Shown one piece after another: positions 40,571-61,153 of a stretch of DNA of 64,000 nucleotides (position 1 is the first letter of the stretch; each line of letters begins with the position of its first letter). The notes beneath the pieces are model-generated. The model was not told the DNA's origin, did no database searches, and worked only from the letters and a program-made list of their open reading frames with translations. The DNA lies in NCBI RefSeq assembly GCF_000972845.2, contig NC_040032.1, positions 2,375,073-2,439,072 of the forward strand. Reading direction: 5' to 3'. The translations under genes were made by a program, and so were the position numbers. The stretch comes from Larimichthys crocea. Its lineage: Eukaryota > Chordata > Actinopteri > Sciaenidae.

Positions 40571-41789
40571 TGGGGAGAAGTGTGATGGATCCGCAGCGAT
40601 GTTTCCTAACTGTGCACAAATCCTAAATACAGGACACCAATGGATCAACACCAGTCTGCCAAAGGACCACAGATGTCAGGGTCTTTATGCCTTTATGGAA
40701 ATGTCTGCAGTCTTTTTATGTCAGATGTTCATTCAAGTAGACATCTGATCCTTCTAACAATGAACGATCACGTTATGACAACATGTTAAAACAATAAATG
40801 ATCACATAAAAAGTAAATGGACAGTGTATTCTGGGCGCTCAGACAAGCCATCTATAAAGGCACCTACCTGACAATCAAAGCGCCCAACATATGACTTTTA
40901 AGTATAATTTAATTTGAATGAGTGAGCTAAAAAAAGAGTACAGTCCTTAGTACAGTTGCCATGAGTGGGGAAATTAGTTATAGAGATCAATTCCTAATAA
41001 CATAACATAAACTGAAGGGACACAGAACACAGTGTTACAGCTGAGGATATCTTCATGTTCACCTTTTTTGGCACAGCAACATTTTTATTTTTTCATATTT
41101 TTGTGAGACTTTCATTTGAACACGTTGTATAATACACGTTTCAGAAGTCTGTTACGACAAGTTAAGCATTACATCTGTTTGATAACTCAGCTGCAGACAT
41201 GGTGTGATAGGGTCAGAGATTAAATTGAGGCGGAGCTCAGCTCCGCCTCCTCACCTCGGCTCCCTCTGCTTCGGTTTTTAGAATGATCCTGGGCGTAGTT
41301 ACCATTACACGACTTTTTTTTTAATCATTAGTTTGGACCGCCCCTTCTTTTACCATGTCAAATATCAGTAGACTACATCAGTCTGTTCACTCATCGCTGT
41401 TTCCAGAGCGCTGTGCCAGAGCTTCATTATTGAATCCGCTTGTAAGTCCTATTTGGAAAGTTGTTAAATGAATTGTAACGACTGGCGACTGTTTATATTT
41501 TGATGTTGTGACATGTAAGAACGTTTAGCAAACAACTGATTTGATGATTCGATGTAGATCTATTGTGTGAGATGTAAATAAGTCATGCAAATTATAGTGT
41601 AAATTGATGGGATGTAAATAAGTATTGTTAATATGTGAATTGATGGTTTATATTGTGAATACGTTTCACAAATTGCAATGTAGATTGATGGTGAAATGTA
41701 GGGTAAATAAGTTACCCAATATGTGAATTGATGTGAGATATAAATAAGTAGCTTATAAATTTAAAAAATATGTGTTATTTTATTGTTTT

Positions 41790-41912
41790 TATTGTTTTTA
41801 TTTTGTTTGTTTTTTACCTATTGTTCTCGTTATTTATTATCTACTGTAAAGCACTTTGGTACACCGAAAGGACTGTTGTAAAGGGCTGTATAAATAAAGT
41901 ACATTTACATTT
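41790..41912 (+). repeat. LINE-like 3' tail upstream of pdha1
   Basis: 'ctgtaaagcactttggtaca' and 'aaagggctgtataaataaag' form the usual end of a fish non-LTR element. A related tail occurs at 43600-43697. The rest of 39732-42221 between the divergent map7d2 and pdha1 genes shows no other gene. Confidence 0.55.
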
Positions 41913-42167
41913 AAACCCATGGTGCGAGGTAAATACAGAGAGATATTGACCTCCTCCTTACAAAAGCCAATTTAACCACTGGATAGGATAAATATGACAG
42001 CATCTGTGTGTAAAAAAGATGAAAATATGAATGGAAATCTTTCATGGAGGACAGGTAGTGGCAACAAACTGTCACGGGGCGGCAGCAGCAGCGCGCGTGC
42101 TGCCGTTACTGACGCCAGCGAAGACGAAGAGCGCGCGGAGGGAACCGGAAGGACGGAGGCTGACTGA

Positions 42168-42200
42168 AGGACGGTGCCGTGCCGTGCCGTGCCGTGCTGT
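42168..42200 (+). repeat. (GTGCC)n repeat in the pdha1 5' leader
   Basis: Four to five GTGCC units end about 20 bases before the pdha1 ATG. They could form a GC-rich structure in the mRNA leader. Confidence 0.85.
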
Positions 42201-42221
42201 GAGTGAGCTAGCTCAGGAAAG

Positions 42222-46998
<4,777 letters not shown>

Positions 46999-48309
46999 AC
47001 ATTTTTCATCCACCCTATTATATATTAACCCCTTCCTACCCCTACACTTGCATACACACGTCAAATGTACCATCAACTGGTGCCTCAGACTCAAGAAGAA
47101 TCAACAAGTAAATTTATTTCTGAACATTTGAACAGCAGGGACCGTATTCACAAAGGTGTTCTGAGAATAAAAGTAACACAATGTACAAGAACACTAAAGC
47201 ATAAAATACTGTAAAGTCTGATTTGAAATGTTTGTTACATCACTCCTGTCGGTGTGTGCATACAGACACCAGACACACTCCGAAATATCAGAGCTTAGGT
47301 TACCATCATTGATGTTAGTGGATTACTTTCTTTATCTCATGAATGAAGTAGGAGGAGGATATAGGAGATATACATTAATACCTGTATGTTGTTTTAGATG
47401 GATGTATTTCAAGCTTATTGGATTCTCTTAATATAAAGTATTTATCTTCAGACGGTTTTGTAAATCTGGCCCCAAGTGATGATATTTAAGATTGTAAATT
47501 TGCTCGTTTGATAATTGTCTGGTCACTTCTGAGGTCGCTGTTCATCTCAAAGACTGTCTGACCTCTGCTTTGTACTCTTGAAACTGAAGTGTACATGGTA
47601 AACCAGTCAGTTTGAGTTGAATAGTTGTTACCTTTTTATAAATATATTCCCTTGTTACAAAGATGCCATCAGAGGCATTGGGTAAATACTGTTGGTGCAA
47701 CATTAAATATATAAAAGAGAGTAAAGATACCACGGGAAAGGTATCCTGCCAAACCAAACATGTGTGGCAAATCTTGTGTTTCTTTCCAAGCTGAGCAAAA
47801 AAAAAAAAAAAATGTTTGAAGAATTGTTCAGGTTTGTTCGCCTTTCTGGTTATTTTTCAGATACTCAGCTGTTTGGGTGCCTTTTTGAATTTAACACACA
47901 AACTTCATTTTCATAAACTTTGAGTTCTTCAACTTCTCATGTACATGTGTGAGGATATTTATTATCCTAAACATTTGGATAAAAAGTCAAAATGAGCACA
48001 CACTGCACCATCTCAGTACTGCTGTATTTACTCAGATGTGCAGAGATGCATACGTGCTTTTGAATTTCTTTCATTTTCAGTGTTTTCTTGTCATGTAACA
48101 CGTTATTGTGGAAAAAATGTTTGCATTGACACATCGGGTGGCGGGTTGGCTTGCATATTAAGATATACTGCTAGCAGTATAAGTAGCAATATTTATGAAC
48201 ATTGTAACACTGCTTGTAACCTTTTAAAGGGTACCACAAGAGAAGGGTCTTTTCTCCATAATGTAAAAATGATCTAGCCAAATAAAAAGACCATTTAAAA
48301 TGTCAATAC

Positions 48310-48430
48310 ACAAGCTAAGACTAGCTAAGACAGACTTCATTCATCTCACACGTGTTACAGCAGCTCACAGTATACAAAGTGGATGATGCTACACTCTCAA
48401 TACTCCCTCTGCTGCCTGGTTGGTGCTCTT
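48310..48430 (+). repeat. Family A repeat copy downstream of pdha1
   Basis: Matches 44665-44770 and then 44975-45040 in order, with the SINE-like middle part missing. The two copies therefore differ by an internal insertion or deletion. Confidence 0.6.
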
Positions 48431-48761
48431 ACCTCCTCCATCTTACGTTACCTGTCATAATACAACTGGAAATGCCTGGAAAGGGTAACGTGTTAGCTCC
48501 CATTAAAGGATGTTAAAATGCATCCCAATGGTTAGAAAAGGCTAATATGGGTTTAGCAGTGTGACTTAGATAAATCAAATAATCAAACTATATCAGGTTA
48601 TTGCCTTTGTTTTCTATATTGTGCTGTAAAGACTGTATGCCAAGACTCAAGGACTTTTTGAAAGCACCCAGGTTTCCCTCCTATTTCCACTTCTATTAGC
48701 ACACAACTTATAATTTTGTTCAGTCTACAGAGCGTTCTTAATTAAAGTATTAGTAGGGTCG

Positions 48762-48830
48762 GTTTTAAAGGTCAAAGTGTGTAGGACTTAGTAGTGATGT
48801 TGCAGATTGTAATCCACCAACTGTAATTGT
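48762..48830 (+). mobile_element. End fragment of the TTAA-type element
   Basis: Starts 'ttaaaggtcaaagtgtgtag', similar to the left end of the element at 42730-43342. The rest of the element is missing. Confidence 0.5.
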
Positions 48831-50426
48831 TTCTAAAAAAAAAACACACAGGCCTTGAGTTTGACACATCTAACTCAATGAACTGGTTTTGAACTGACTT
48901 GAATTAAAATCCCATCCAGAGTCCACTCGAGTGATGACTGGCCACCACTGAAAACAGAGCAGTTGTTTTTGTACATGGTCATTACACAAGGTGGTGAATA
49001 ATTATAGCTCCTGTATTTTAATTAAGCTGTGAATTAATGATTAACGTCAGAGCTGTAATCATTTGAATTATTAGATCATTTATTTAAACATGTCCTGAAG
49101 TCATTCTGATGTACACAGATCATTTTGTGTGCAGCAGGCAGAACCCAGGCTAAAAGTCCAGTCGAGTCATTGTTTCATTTTAAAACCATAATGAAGAATA
49201 CGGCCTTAATGAGAACAAACAAAACACAAACAATTTTATTTTTACATTGTGCTGTTTCAGGATGAAATACAAAGACACCATCTGATTTTAAAGCAGGCAG
49301 TCCATCCCTCCATTTAGAGAACTTTGCTTTCCTCTGACAGCCATGGAGCTTTCTTTAAGAGGTAAATGCTTCTTCAACATTTATCGTCTCATGTCGAGAA
49401 CATTCTGAACATACGGACATGAACAATCAATATTGTTAGAAACTACATTAGTCAATGCCCATTAACAATATCGAACTGACTAGCACATTGACTGATCGAC
49501 GCCAACTGAACAGCTGTGTAGTACCAAAATACTACACAAAATATAATTTGTATAGATATTTATCAAGAATTGACAGCACCAGACGTCCATGCATTTATCA
49601 AGTCAAACAGTTTGAATAATTTGTTGTAGAGTTACTAAACCGTCACTTGTGTGAAAATATACTCGCAGTAAACACGTACCTATGGCTGGCTTATGAAAAT
49701 TTGTGCCGATACCCGTGTTTAAAATAGAAGTATGATTTCTTATTCCTTGGGATAGATCTATTTGAAGAGTAAGTAAATAATGTGAGCTTGAATGTGGGCA
49801 AAGTCGGGCTGTGGCAGACAAATGACAGTCGTTTTCGGTCCACACTTTGATCATTTATCTAGTAAAAGAGTAACTTGACACACCCTGATCATTTTTGTTT
49901 ACTGTGACAGAACTATGTGATGTGACTGTTGGGTATTGTTGTTAGATTCAACAGAGTCAGAGGTGAAACCGGCTTGAAACTTTGAACTAGAGAGGGCAGC
50001 AGCACTCAGATTTCCAGCCTGCTGTTAAGTTACTCTTCAGATGACTTAATGTCCCAGAGTATCCAGTTTTATTAGAAAAACAATATGGTGATCAATCTTC
50101 TCCTTGTATCTTTGCCAAGTGTGTACTGAACCTTACCGAAAGCACATTGAGATGGCAGGTGGTACAGAAGGTTAAGATACATATAAATAAGACAAATATG
50201 ACCTATAGTGTTCAAATATGCATCGCTTGTGGATTTAAACTGCAACAGTAAACAACAACATCCGGACTGAAAATTTGACTTATGTCATGTGTCTGACCAT
50301 GGCCCCAGAGCCTCTCCAGTCTGGTCCTTCAGTAAGTTCACCTTCCATATTCCAGGTCATGTGGAACAGGTGGTAGAGCAGAACCCACAGTCAACCGTCA
50401 GCAGTCTCCCCAGCTGTTGATCCACC

Positions 50427-53400
50427 TCACATCGCGAGACGAATGTTGCCTTTCTTGTCCATCTTGACTAAAGAGAGGTGCTGCAGGACCTTGAGCTTGG
50501 CATTGCTCACCTTCATCTTCAACTGCTTCATCTTCTGTGCACTAAGGGAGCCACTGCAGAGGACAAGAAGAAACATTCCTTCTGATGTAATAGCTTATCA
50601 TTTTAATACTTTAAATCAAATGATGCAGTAGGGTCCCTGTTCATGTTGACAGTAATCAGATGGACTCAAATGCATACATGAGCATCAAGCATGAACATCA
50701 GTCCTGTTCAACATTTCTAACCTGGTTCCAAGTTGCATCAGGCAAATAAGAGTCTAATGAAATCCTTTTATAACTGTGTGTATAACAGTGTGAAATCAGG
50801 CTTCTTGCAGTTCATCTCCAACCTGTCTTTGCTGAAGTGCTGCTGCAGCTGCTGGTAGAACACATTGAGGTCATCCAGCTTAACGTTGGAGCGTATGCTG
50901 AGAGGAACCCCCTCAAACGTCGCTTCACTCAGCTCCTCATACTCGCAGCCTGTGGACACACGGATGGAGACGTCAGTAATGGAGTTAAACAGAATCTGTA
51001 AATACTATACAAAGTACAGTCTAAATGACGTGTGTCATCATGTAACTTGTCATAATTTGGCACTATAACAGACTCACTCGATGGCTGCTGTTGGCAAGAA
51101 TCTGCAACCGCAGAAGACACCTAAAAAAGAACAAGAAAACAGGTTTAGCTACCAACAACAGCAGCTGATCACAGATCAGTGGAAGCTATTTGAAGCATTC
51201 TATGTACTATGTAACAATATTTATTTATTTCATTTCTAACTAGCATATTGAGTATCAGTATCAGGAATTGACACCTGATTGTTTACTGGTGGGCAGATTG
51301 TGATATATTCCACTCTCTCTTAGAGATACCACTTCACTTTTTCTGGTAACTGCAGTGAAAATGTTTGAGCATTCTCGGGACAGAGCATGCCTGCTCAGTG
51401 AACCTTCCCTCAGTAAACCAAGGTTGTTAGTGGTTAGTAGTTTGCTGTAGTTCTGCAGCTCTGGTGATCTAGTTTCACTCCTACATTCCTGATGTGGCCT
51501 TTGTCTTACAAATAGTACCCTTGTTGGACTCAGATCTGCTGAGCTGTGAAGTTGTTGCCTACCAAAGACATACTGTGAATTTGAGCTTGCCATCTTTGAT
51601 CCACTGGGGGGCTTTTGTTGTGAGGCAGTCAAGGAAGTGTAGCAAAGGTCTAGCAATGAACATAAAAGGTTCCTGGCTGCTGATTGGGTCTTACCTCTGA
51701 TGTGGTCTTAATGCAAGCTGAACCCAGGAGCTCTGCGGACTCTTGCACTGACTCTGTCGGTGGCTGAACCTGCAGCACGTCAACAAAGACAGAGCATGAA
51801 CATGAAGAATGCCTGTAGAACGCTGGTGTTGAAATCCTAATTACAATTTTTTTTGGTAAAAGTTCTGTCATGTGTTTAAGTGCAACGTTTAAAGTCATTC
51901 TAAGCACAATGTACATGTACATGCTTTGGGTATTTATTTTTTCCCCATTGGAAGCTATTTGCTTCTGCTGGAACTGCACTTTTAATTGGTTTGTGTGTTT
52001 ACAGTAAACTGACCAAAGCAAAAGAAAGTTGAGGGGCTGTCGCCACCTCTGAGAAATCATCCTTTGGTCTGACCTCGTACAGAATGTTGCTGTGCTGACT
52101 GAAATATGACCCAGACATGTAAAATTGTCTAATCGTTGCATGTGCATGTATGAAAAAGGTTCATGTCCAGGTCTGGGGGGCATTATAATTGCAGTGAAAG
52201 TCGACCAAACAACTGTCTGACATTCAAAAGCTTTAGAATACTCCCACAGTGATTTCCTCAGCATATAATATGAGTACATAAGGTGGTGTTTAAGCAGCGA
52301 GTGTACGGTTTGTGAGTGTACCTCCACGTCAGTAGTCTCCTGGAAGTGTTGGATCAGCCCCATGACACTGCCGAGGTTGTTCCTGATGGAGTCCATGGAC
52401 TCTTTCTGTGCGGCTGCGATCTCCGTCACCTGAGCGCACAGCGCTGTGTGTTTGGCCTTGATGGACCTCAGGGTCTCCAGCATCACTGCCGGGTTCTCCT
52501 GCAGGCACAGGGTCAATCATTAGCCTGTACAGACTCAACAATAAAGCATCCGGCTTTAGTTGCAACAGGACTCTGCTGCAAAACTAGGCTCAAATGATCT
52601 CACTTAAATAGAAGGTAGAAAATATAGAATTTCCAATATTGGGAATGATGAAATCTTTCAAGGGCAATCAGAAGTATCAGTAGTATAATCTTTCCAGCTG
52701 TATTAATTAGGAGACCAGTTATACAAACAATGATTTGTGCTTTCATTTTTTGCACTTAACAATAAAAGTAATATACTGGACTATAATATAATAGACTACA
52801 TCTGAACTACAGTAGCTACTGAATGTCATGTAGACTGCAGATGGTGTTAAATTGGTCCTGTCTTTAGCTGTGTGAAAATGTGTAGAGTTACTACCTCAGC
52901 GGGACATCCATTCTCTGCAGTGCTGTTGATGAAGTCCAGCTTCAGCCGCTTCTCGATGTATTCCAGGTCTGCCTCCGACTTCAGGAACTGCAAAAACACT
53001 CTCAGCTTTACACTTTGATAGTACATTGCCACACATGCCTTGCTTTCTTCTGCTCAGTAGGTCTCGTTTTTTTTCTAGAGAGGTTTTACATCACGTCACA
53101 AGCAGCTGTACAAAGACAGTCTAATAAAACAGCCTAAAACTGGCAAAATGATTGCTAAAAATCAGGAAGTATCTGCTTAAAGATTACCAGAAGTCTGATG
53201 CATTAAAGGAGAATAGCTGTTAAGCCCTACCTACTTCTTAATGAGGCTCATTTTTAGGAAATCCTGTACCAACTAAGTATGACTTAGTATGAGCAATTAG
53301 ATAGTAATCTATCAATTATTGTTTAAAGCTGTTCTGAACAAGCAAAATAAACAATGTAATTCACATTTATACCAACCATTCGTACACATTCACACACTGC

Positions 53401-54263
53401 TGGCACAGCCTTGTGGGGTTTAGTATCTTGCCCAAGAAGACACTTGGACATGCAGACTGGAGTAGCTGGAAATCGAACCACAACCTGTGCAGTCTCACCG
53501 ACCCCCGTCAGACCACGCCACGGTCCACCTATCATGTCCACTTGACTCGATAAAGTAGTCAGTGCACCTGGTCTATGCAGTTTTCAGATGCTTTGACAAT
53601 ACTATTGCACTGCTAGCTGTCTGATACAGTAGTGCAATGAAGTCAGAGCATCTGCCAACAGCTGAAGCATTTCCTTCACTTGTAACTATTTGTGGTCAAT
53701 GCCCTTTTTTTTTAACGATGCACGCCTTTTTCACGCAGGGTCAAAGGGCACTGGACAGACAGTGGACTAGCTTAGCCAAAGGCTGGACTTGTGATATAGT
53801 GAGCATTTTATTGTGTTTATTAGGATTTCTATTGGCATCAGCACTTACAAGTATACTTTCAAGTATTAATTCACTTTTTAATGGTCGTATAGTCACACAG
53901 TATATATACTGAACTTGAAAAAACTTGCAATACTTTGCACTGCACAGCCAACTCTCACAGAATCAAAAAAAGAAATATGTCAGAGTTGGCTGTGCAGTGC
54001 AAAGTATGGCAAGTTTTTTGCCATACTTTGCACTGTAATTTATACTGATAATTCTGTTTACTTTACACTGTGCCATATTGCCACACGGATTCTTCAGTTT
54101 GTATATATTTTTAGATTTGTATATTTTTTTTTACATCTTTTACTTATATTTTATATGTCATGTTTATGCTGTTTGCACGGGATAAGAGGGAAGCGAAATT
54201 TCAATACTCTGTATGTCCTGTACATATACGACCCTTATATATATCTATATCTATATCTATATG

Positions 54264-54306
<43 letters not shown>

Positions 54307-55270
54307 CCACAGCTCTGCTGAACTGATTATAAACAGAAAAGATATAAATTGATCTAAAATAAAACACTGATTTAGTTTATAAGCAAAATTCAAAAGGAGG
54401 AAATGGTTTTGTAGGTATCGTTTTGTAGACATCTGTTTCAGCACCACACACACTCAAAATAAGCTGGCAGGTTAGATTTTACTGCTTGCAGGACAATTTT
54501 GTAAGTTCAAAAAAATGAATGCTTAACCAAGACAATCGTTCTTCAGCAAAATACGCTGATCTCAGCATTTCAGTGCTCTGATGATTACAATCTGGAAGAT
54601 GATCTGACCATATTTTGCACATCAGAAACTCAAACATTGCACCTGTTTATTGAACCCTCTTTATCATCTGTCCACTCACATTCCCTGTTGGCATTTTACA
54701 GCATTCATAAATTCTCTCAAAGCACGTCTCCGCTGTTACAAAGGAATATGAGCCTTCATTCAGATGTGTGAAGCAGACATGTCCGGGATAACGTTTGTTT
54801 CCTTTAGGAGAAGCTGCATGTCAGCCTGTGGCTAGCTGTGCTGCTCGCATCTTATGATGCCATTTACCGGAAATGCTTTGGAAAAACGCAACTGCAGCAA
54901 TGTGTGTCGACAGACAGAGGCCGTTTTTAGAAACACTACGTCTGAACTGGTCTCATGCTGAGGCAGTGGCCGCTGCTCTCATGGTAACAGTTTGCTGGAT
55001 GATATTTGGTGTTGCAGCAGTAACGTTACGCAGAGACGCCCTCTCGATGGCGCAAAGGAATTTGAATTGTGTGCTGATACGAAGACCTGACTGCTCCCAC
55101 TGCGATAGGCAATGCCGTATGAATAACTCAAGGATAACACATGAGCCGCAGACTGTCTCTGGAGTCGTTCAATAATGACAGGAGCAGTCTGAGAAAAAGG
55201 AAAACGCGTAAAAATACAATACTTTCACACTGCTTACCATCGCTTCGAGCTTTTCAACTGTTGCCTCCAT
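50427..55270 (-). CDS. ska2: Spindle and kinetochore-associated protein 2 (ska2), 7 exons, long form
   Basis: Ska2 joins Ska1 and Ska3 in the complex that keeps kinetochores on spindle microtubules. Exons in transcript order are 55270-55238, 52987-52895, 52498-52322, 51769-51695, 51120-51078, 50949-50823 and 50553-50427; phases close and the product is 224 aa. Exons 1-3 match SKA2: MEATVEKLEAM, FLKSEADLEYIEKRLKLDF, then the helix with AAAQKESMDSIRNNLGSVMG. Human SKA2 is about 121 aa and ends soon after this part. Exons 4-7 add about 120 aa: a Ser/Gln-rich linker, a conserved-looking segment (LSEATFEGVPLSIRSNVKLD) and a basic C-terminus (LKVLQHLSLVKMDKKGNIRL). The start lies about 1 kb from the tiprl leader, on the opposite strand. 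Confidence 0.88.
53380..53520 (-). repeat. dispersed teleost repeat in ska2 intron 1
   Basis: 'tagtatcttgcccaagaaga' followed by 'cttggacatgcagactggag' and 'aatcgaaccacaacct' is a widespread fish repeat. The orientation is uncertain. Confidence 0.6.
53918..54035. repeat. Near-perfect 38-bp foldback in ska2 intron 1
   Basis: The arm 53918-53955 and the arm 53982-54019 are reverse complements with a single mismatch, separated by a 26-base loop. A third partial copy of the arm, in left-arm orientation, follows at 54018-54035. It would form a long hairpin in DNA or in the ska2 pre-mRNA. Confidence 0.9.
54036..54303 (+). repeat. Retroposon-like tail plus (TATATC)n/(TA)n tract
   Basis: 'tttgcacgggataagaggga' with 'aagcgaaatttcaatactc' is a typical fish LINE tail. 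It is followed by TATATC units and then about 39 bases of pure TA at 54265-54303. Confidence 0.6.
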
Positions 55271-56710
55271 GTTGAATAGTTTTCAGTCCGATGCGCGCTC
55301 TGTGATTGGCCAGCTGTCAGGGACGGGGATATCTGATTGGTCAGCCTCTCGGCTCTTCTTATTTGTTTATTTATTGTCACCTCGGCTGCGTTGCAAGCTT
55401 GTTTATCTAAAGGGTCAAAGATCCTCTCGAACAGAAGATAACACACTACAGGGTCCGCCAGTGATATACTGACATATGATTCAAAAAAAATAAAAAATAC
55501 GTTTCCTGTCCCCTAAGTGGGCGTGGTCTCCTCGCCACCTTCTTCTCGTTTTGTGAACGCCGTGTGTGTGACGGAACAGTTCGTGTTGTATCAGAGACGG
55601 TTCAGAAAGTTACTCTATTAAGTTGTTTTAGATAACATCGGGTGAAACCAGACAGACGATTCAGCACCAACACAGAGAAGAGCTATGTTTTGCCAGATCT
55701 CGCGAGAATATTTTCCTGCAGCTGCTGCTGAGACTGAGACAGGTCACGGACAAGTTTGTTTTCTGCCTGACGAGTCCGTCTGAAAAAAACCAAACGAAAC
55801 TAAATATTAGCGCCAACATGTTCAGGAGACATGCGACTTGTGTGTAAAACGAGTCCAATATTTACTTCAGAGACCACAGAGCGAGAGAAAAACCTGCTCA
55901 AGTCCCCTTCTCCCCTTAGAGTCGAGGCCTCCGCCTCCGGTCGAAAAGTCTAGTGTGCTTAGGTCCCCGAACGATTCAGCGCTCAATGCGGCGTCTATGT
56001 ATATATGTCTATGGTCTGAACCACAACTAAGAATTATAAAAAAAAAAACAATTAATTAATTAATATTTATTTATTCAGGCGTGATGCAGACTACAGAGAG
56101 AGCGTGAGCGCATGTTAATTATAAAAAAAAACCTTGCTTCTTCATGACGTCACTACACACTGATGTACTTTATCGGTTGTCTTGACAATCGTTCCACAGC
56201 CTCTCGCTCCGGTAACCCCGGGAAACTGTCACGTGAACAAATAGCGGAACCATAGCTCGAGCGTAAGCAAGCTTTTAACGGGACTGTTTTCACCGGCGCA
56301 CTCAAGTAGCTTCCATGACAGGCAGGTAGCGGGTCACAACAACACTAAGGTAAACAGATGTTTTCTTTCTGTTAAAGTCCGTCACAACGCACAGTTGGAC
56401 TGACTTCTATGTTTCGCTGTGTTTTTATGTTTAAGCATCCAGGCGGCCAATAGAAATGTGGCGGAGCGAAGGCGAAAGCAGTTCATTCATGTGATCACAC
56501 GAGAGGAGTTTACTACTATGTCTGCCAGCGTCAACACATGCTGCAGAAACTAGACATGTCGAGCTGCTTTTGGTAGTTATTTGACCAGACAGACTGTATG
56601 TGGGGAAAATAAGCAGCTGTTTCTATCCTGACTAATTCACTGGAGACGTTTGGACAGCCTTAACGTGAATGGATGCTGGTGTAACCAAGCTAACCAGCTA
56701 ACGTTAACAC

Positions 56711-56767
<57 letters not shown>

Positions 56768-57359
56768 TCAGGTGGATAGATCACTTATATTAGTGTATTT
56801 TTTTCTCTCTTATTTCCTAATCAGCTATAGTACTTTGATTATATTCTATCAAATCTAATATGATCACATCACTAGACATGCATTTTGGCCACCCTCCTGG
56901 CTCGTGGGAGGGTGCTGGTGCTGGCTGGAGAACTGCAAACCTTTTTATTTTCATAGACAGTGTACACCGACCACCTAAAATATGCTGATGCACATAAGAA
57001 GGGACATGGGGTCCCGTCCAGTCGTCTGTTTTCTCATTGTACCAGTTTGTTTCTGATTCGTTCATCTCCTGCACTTCTCTGCATTAGTTTGGTGTTGCTG
57101 ACTGTGCAGCTGCTTTGACACACGGAGGCATTCAAGCTCGCCGTCCTCTGTAGTGCAAAGCATCCTCAAAATGTTATTAATAAGGCATTATGGTATTAGC
57201 CAGTTTTGTGCAGGAATGTGCACATATTTGCCAGGTAATGTGCAAAGGTTCACCAGAATATTTTAAATGATTAACAAAGCATAGTAGTCCGGAGGATGAA
57301 ATGTTCTTCTGGGTCTGTCGGTCCAATCTTTAGTCTCCTGATGCTCTCCTTTGCAGCTG
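55271..57359. other. Divergent ska2/tiprl promoter region
   Basis: Head-to-head genes: the ska2 start codon is at 55270, and a GC-rich stretch at about 56190-56350 looks like the tiprl promoter and a non-coding first exon ending AAG|GTAAAC near 56350. In between are a repeat block with a 43-base segment (55971-56013) that recurs inverted at 63107-63149, and a (GT)n tract at 56714-56765. Confidence 0.55.
56714..56765. repeat. (GT)n microsatellite
   Basis: About 26 pure GT units in the first intron of tiprl. Confidence 0.95.
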
Positions 57360-60992
<3,633 letters not shown>

Positions 60993-61119
60993 CCAGTGTA
61001 CTACGAGATCCACGTTGATGTGTTGCATGATGAAAACTGAGAATGAGTCTTAAACCAGAACTGTAACATTATAGAAACATAACCACAGATCTCCCCTTTA
61101 CAATGTGCACAAGAACAGC

Positions 61120-61153
61120 CACAGTGGTCATATATATAAATATGACCACTGTG
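61120..61153 (+). other. 14-bp hairpin in the tiprl 3' UTR
   Basis: CACAGTGGTCATAT at 61120-61133 pairs perfectly with 61140-61153 across a 6-base AT loop. It is about 130 bases after the stop codon. It is not followed by a T-run, so it is not a bacterial-type terminator. Confidence 0.8.

Larger units (their letters stand above)
46999..50426. other. Convergent pdha1/ska2 interval
   Basis: This holds the pdha1 3' UTR on the left, a family A repeat copy at 48310-48400 joined to a 'gatgctacactctcaatact' segment (also at 44975-45040), and a transposon-end fragment at 48762-48830. The ska2 3' UTR is on the right, with a possible poly(A) signal (TTTATT on plus) at 50068-50073. I see no additional gene. 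Confidence 0.55.

Noticed and set aside
40449..40748. 99-codon open frame upstream of pdha1
   Set aside because: It overlaps a recognised dispersed fish repeat and has no gene structure.
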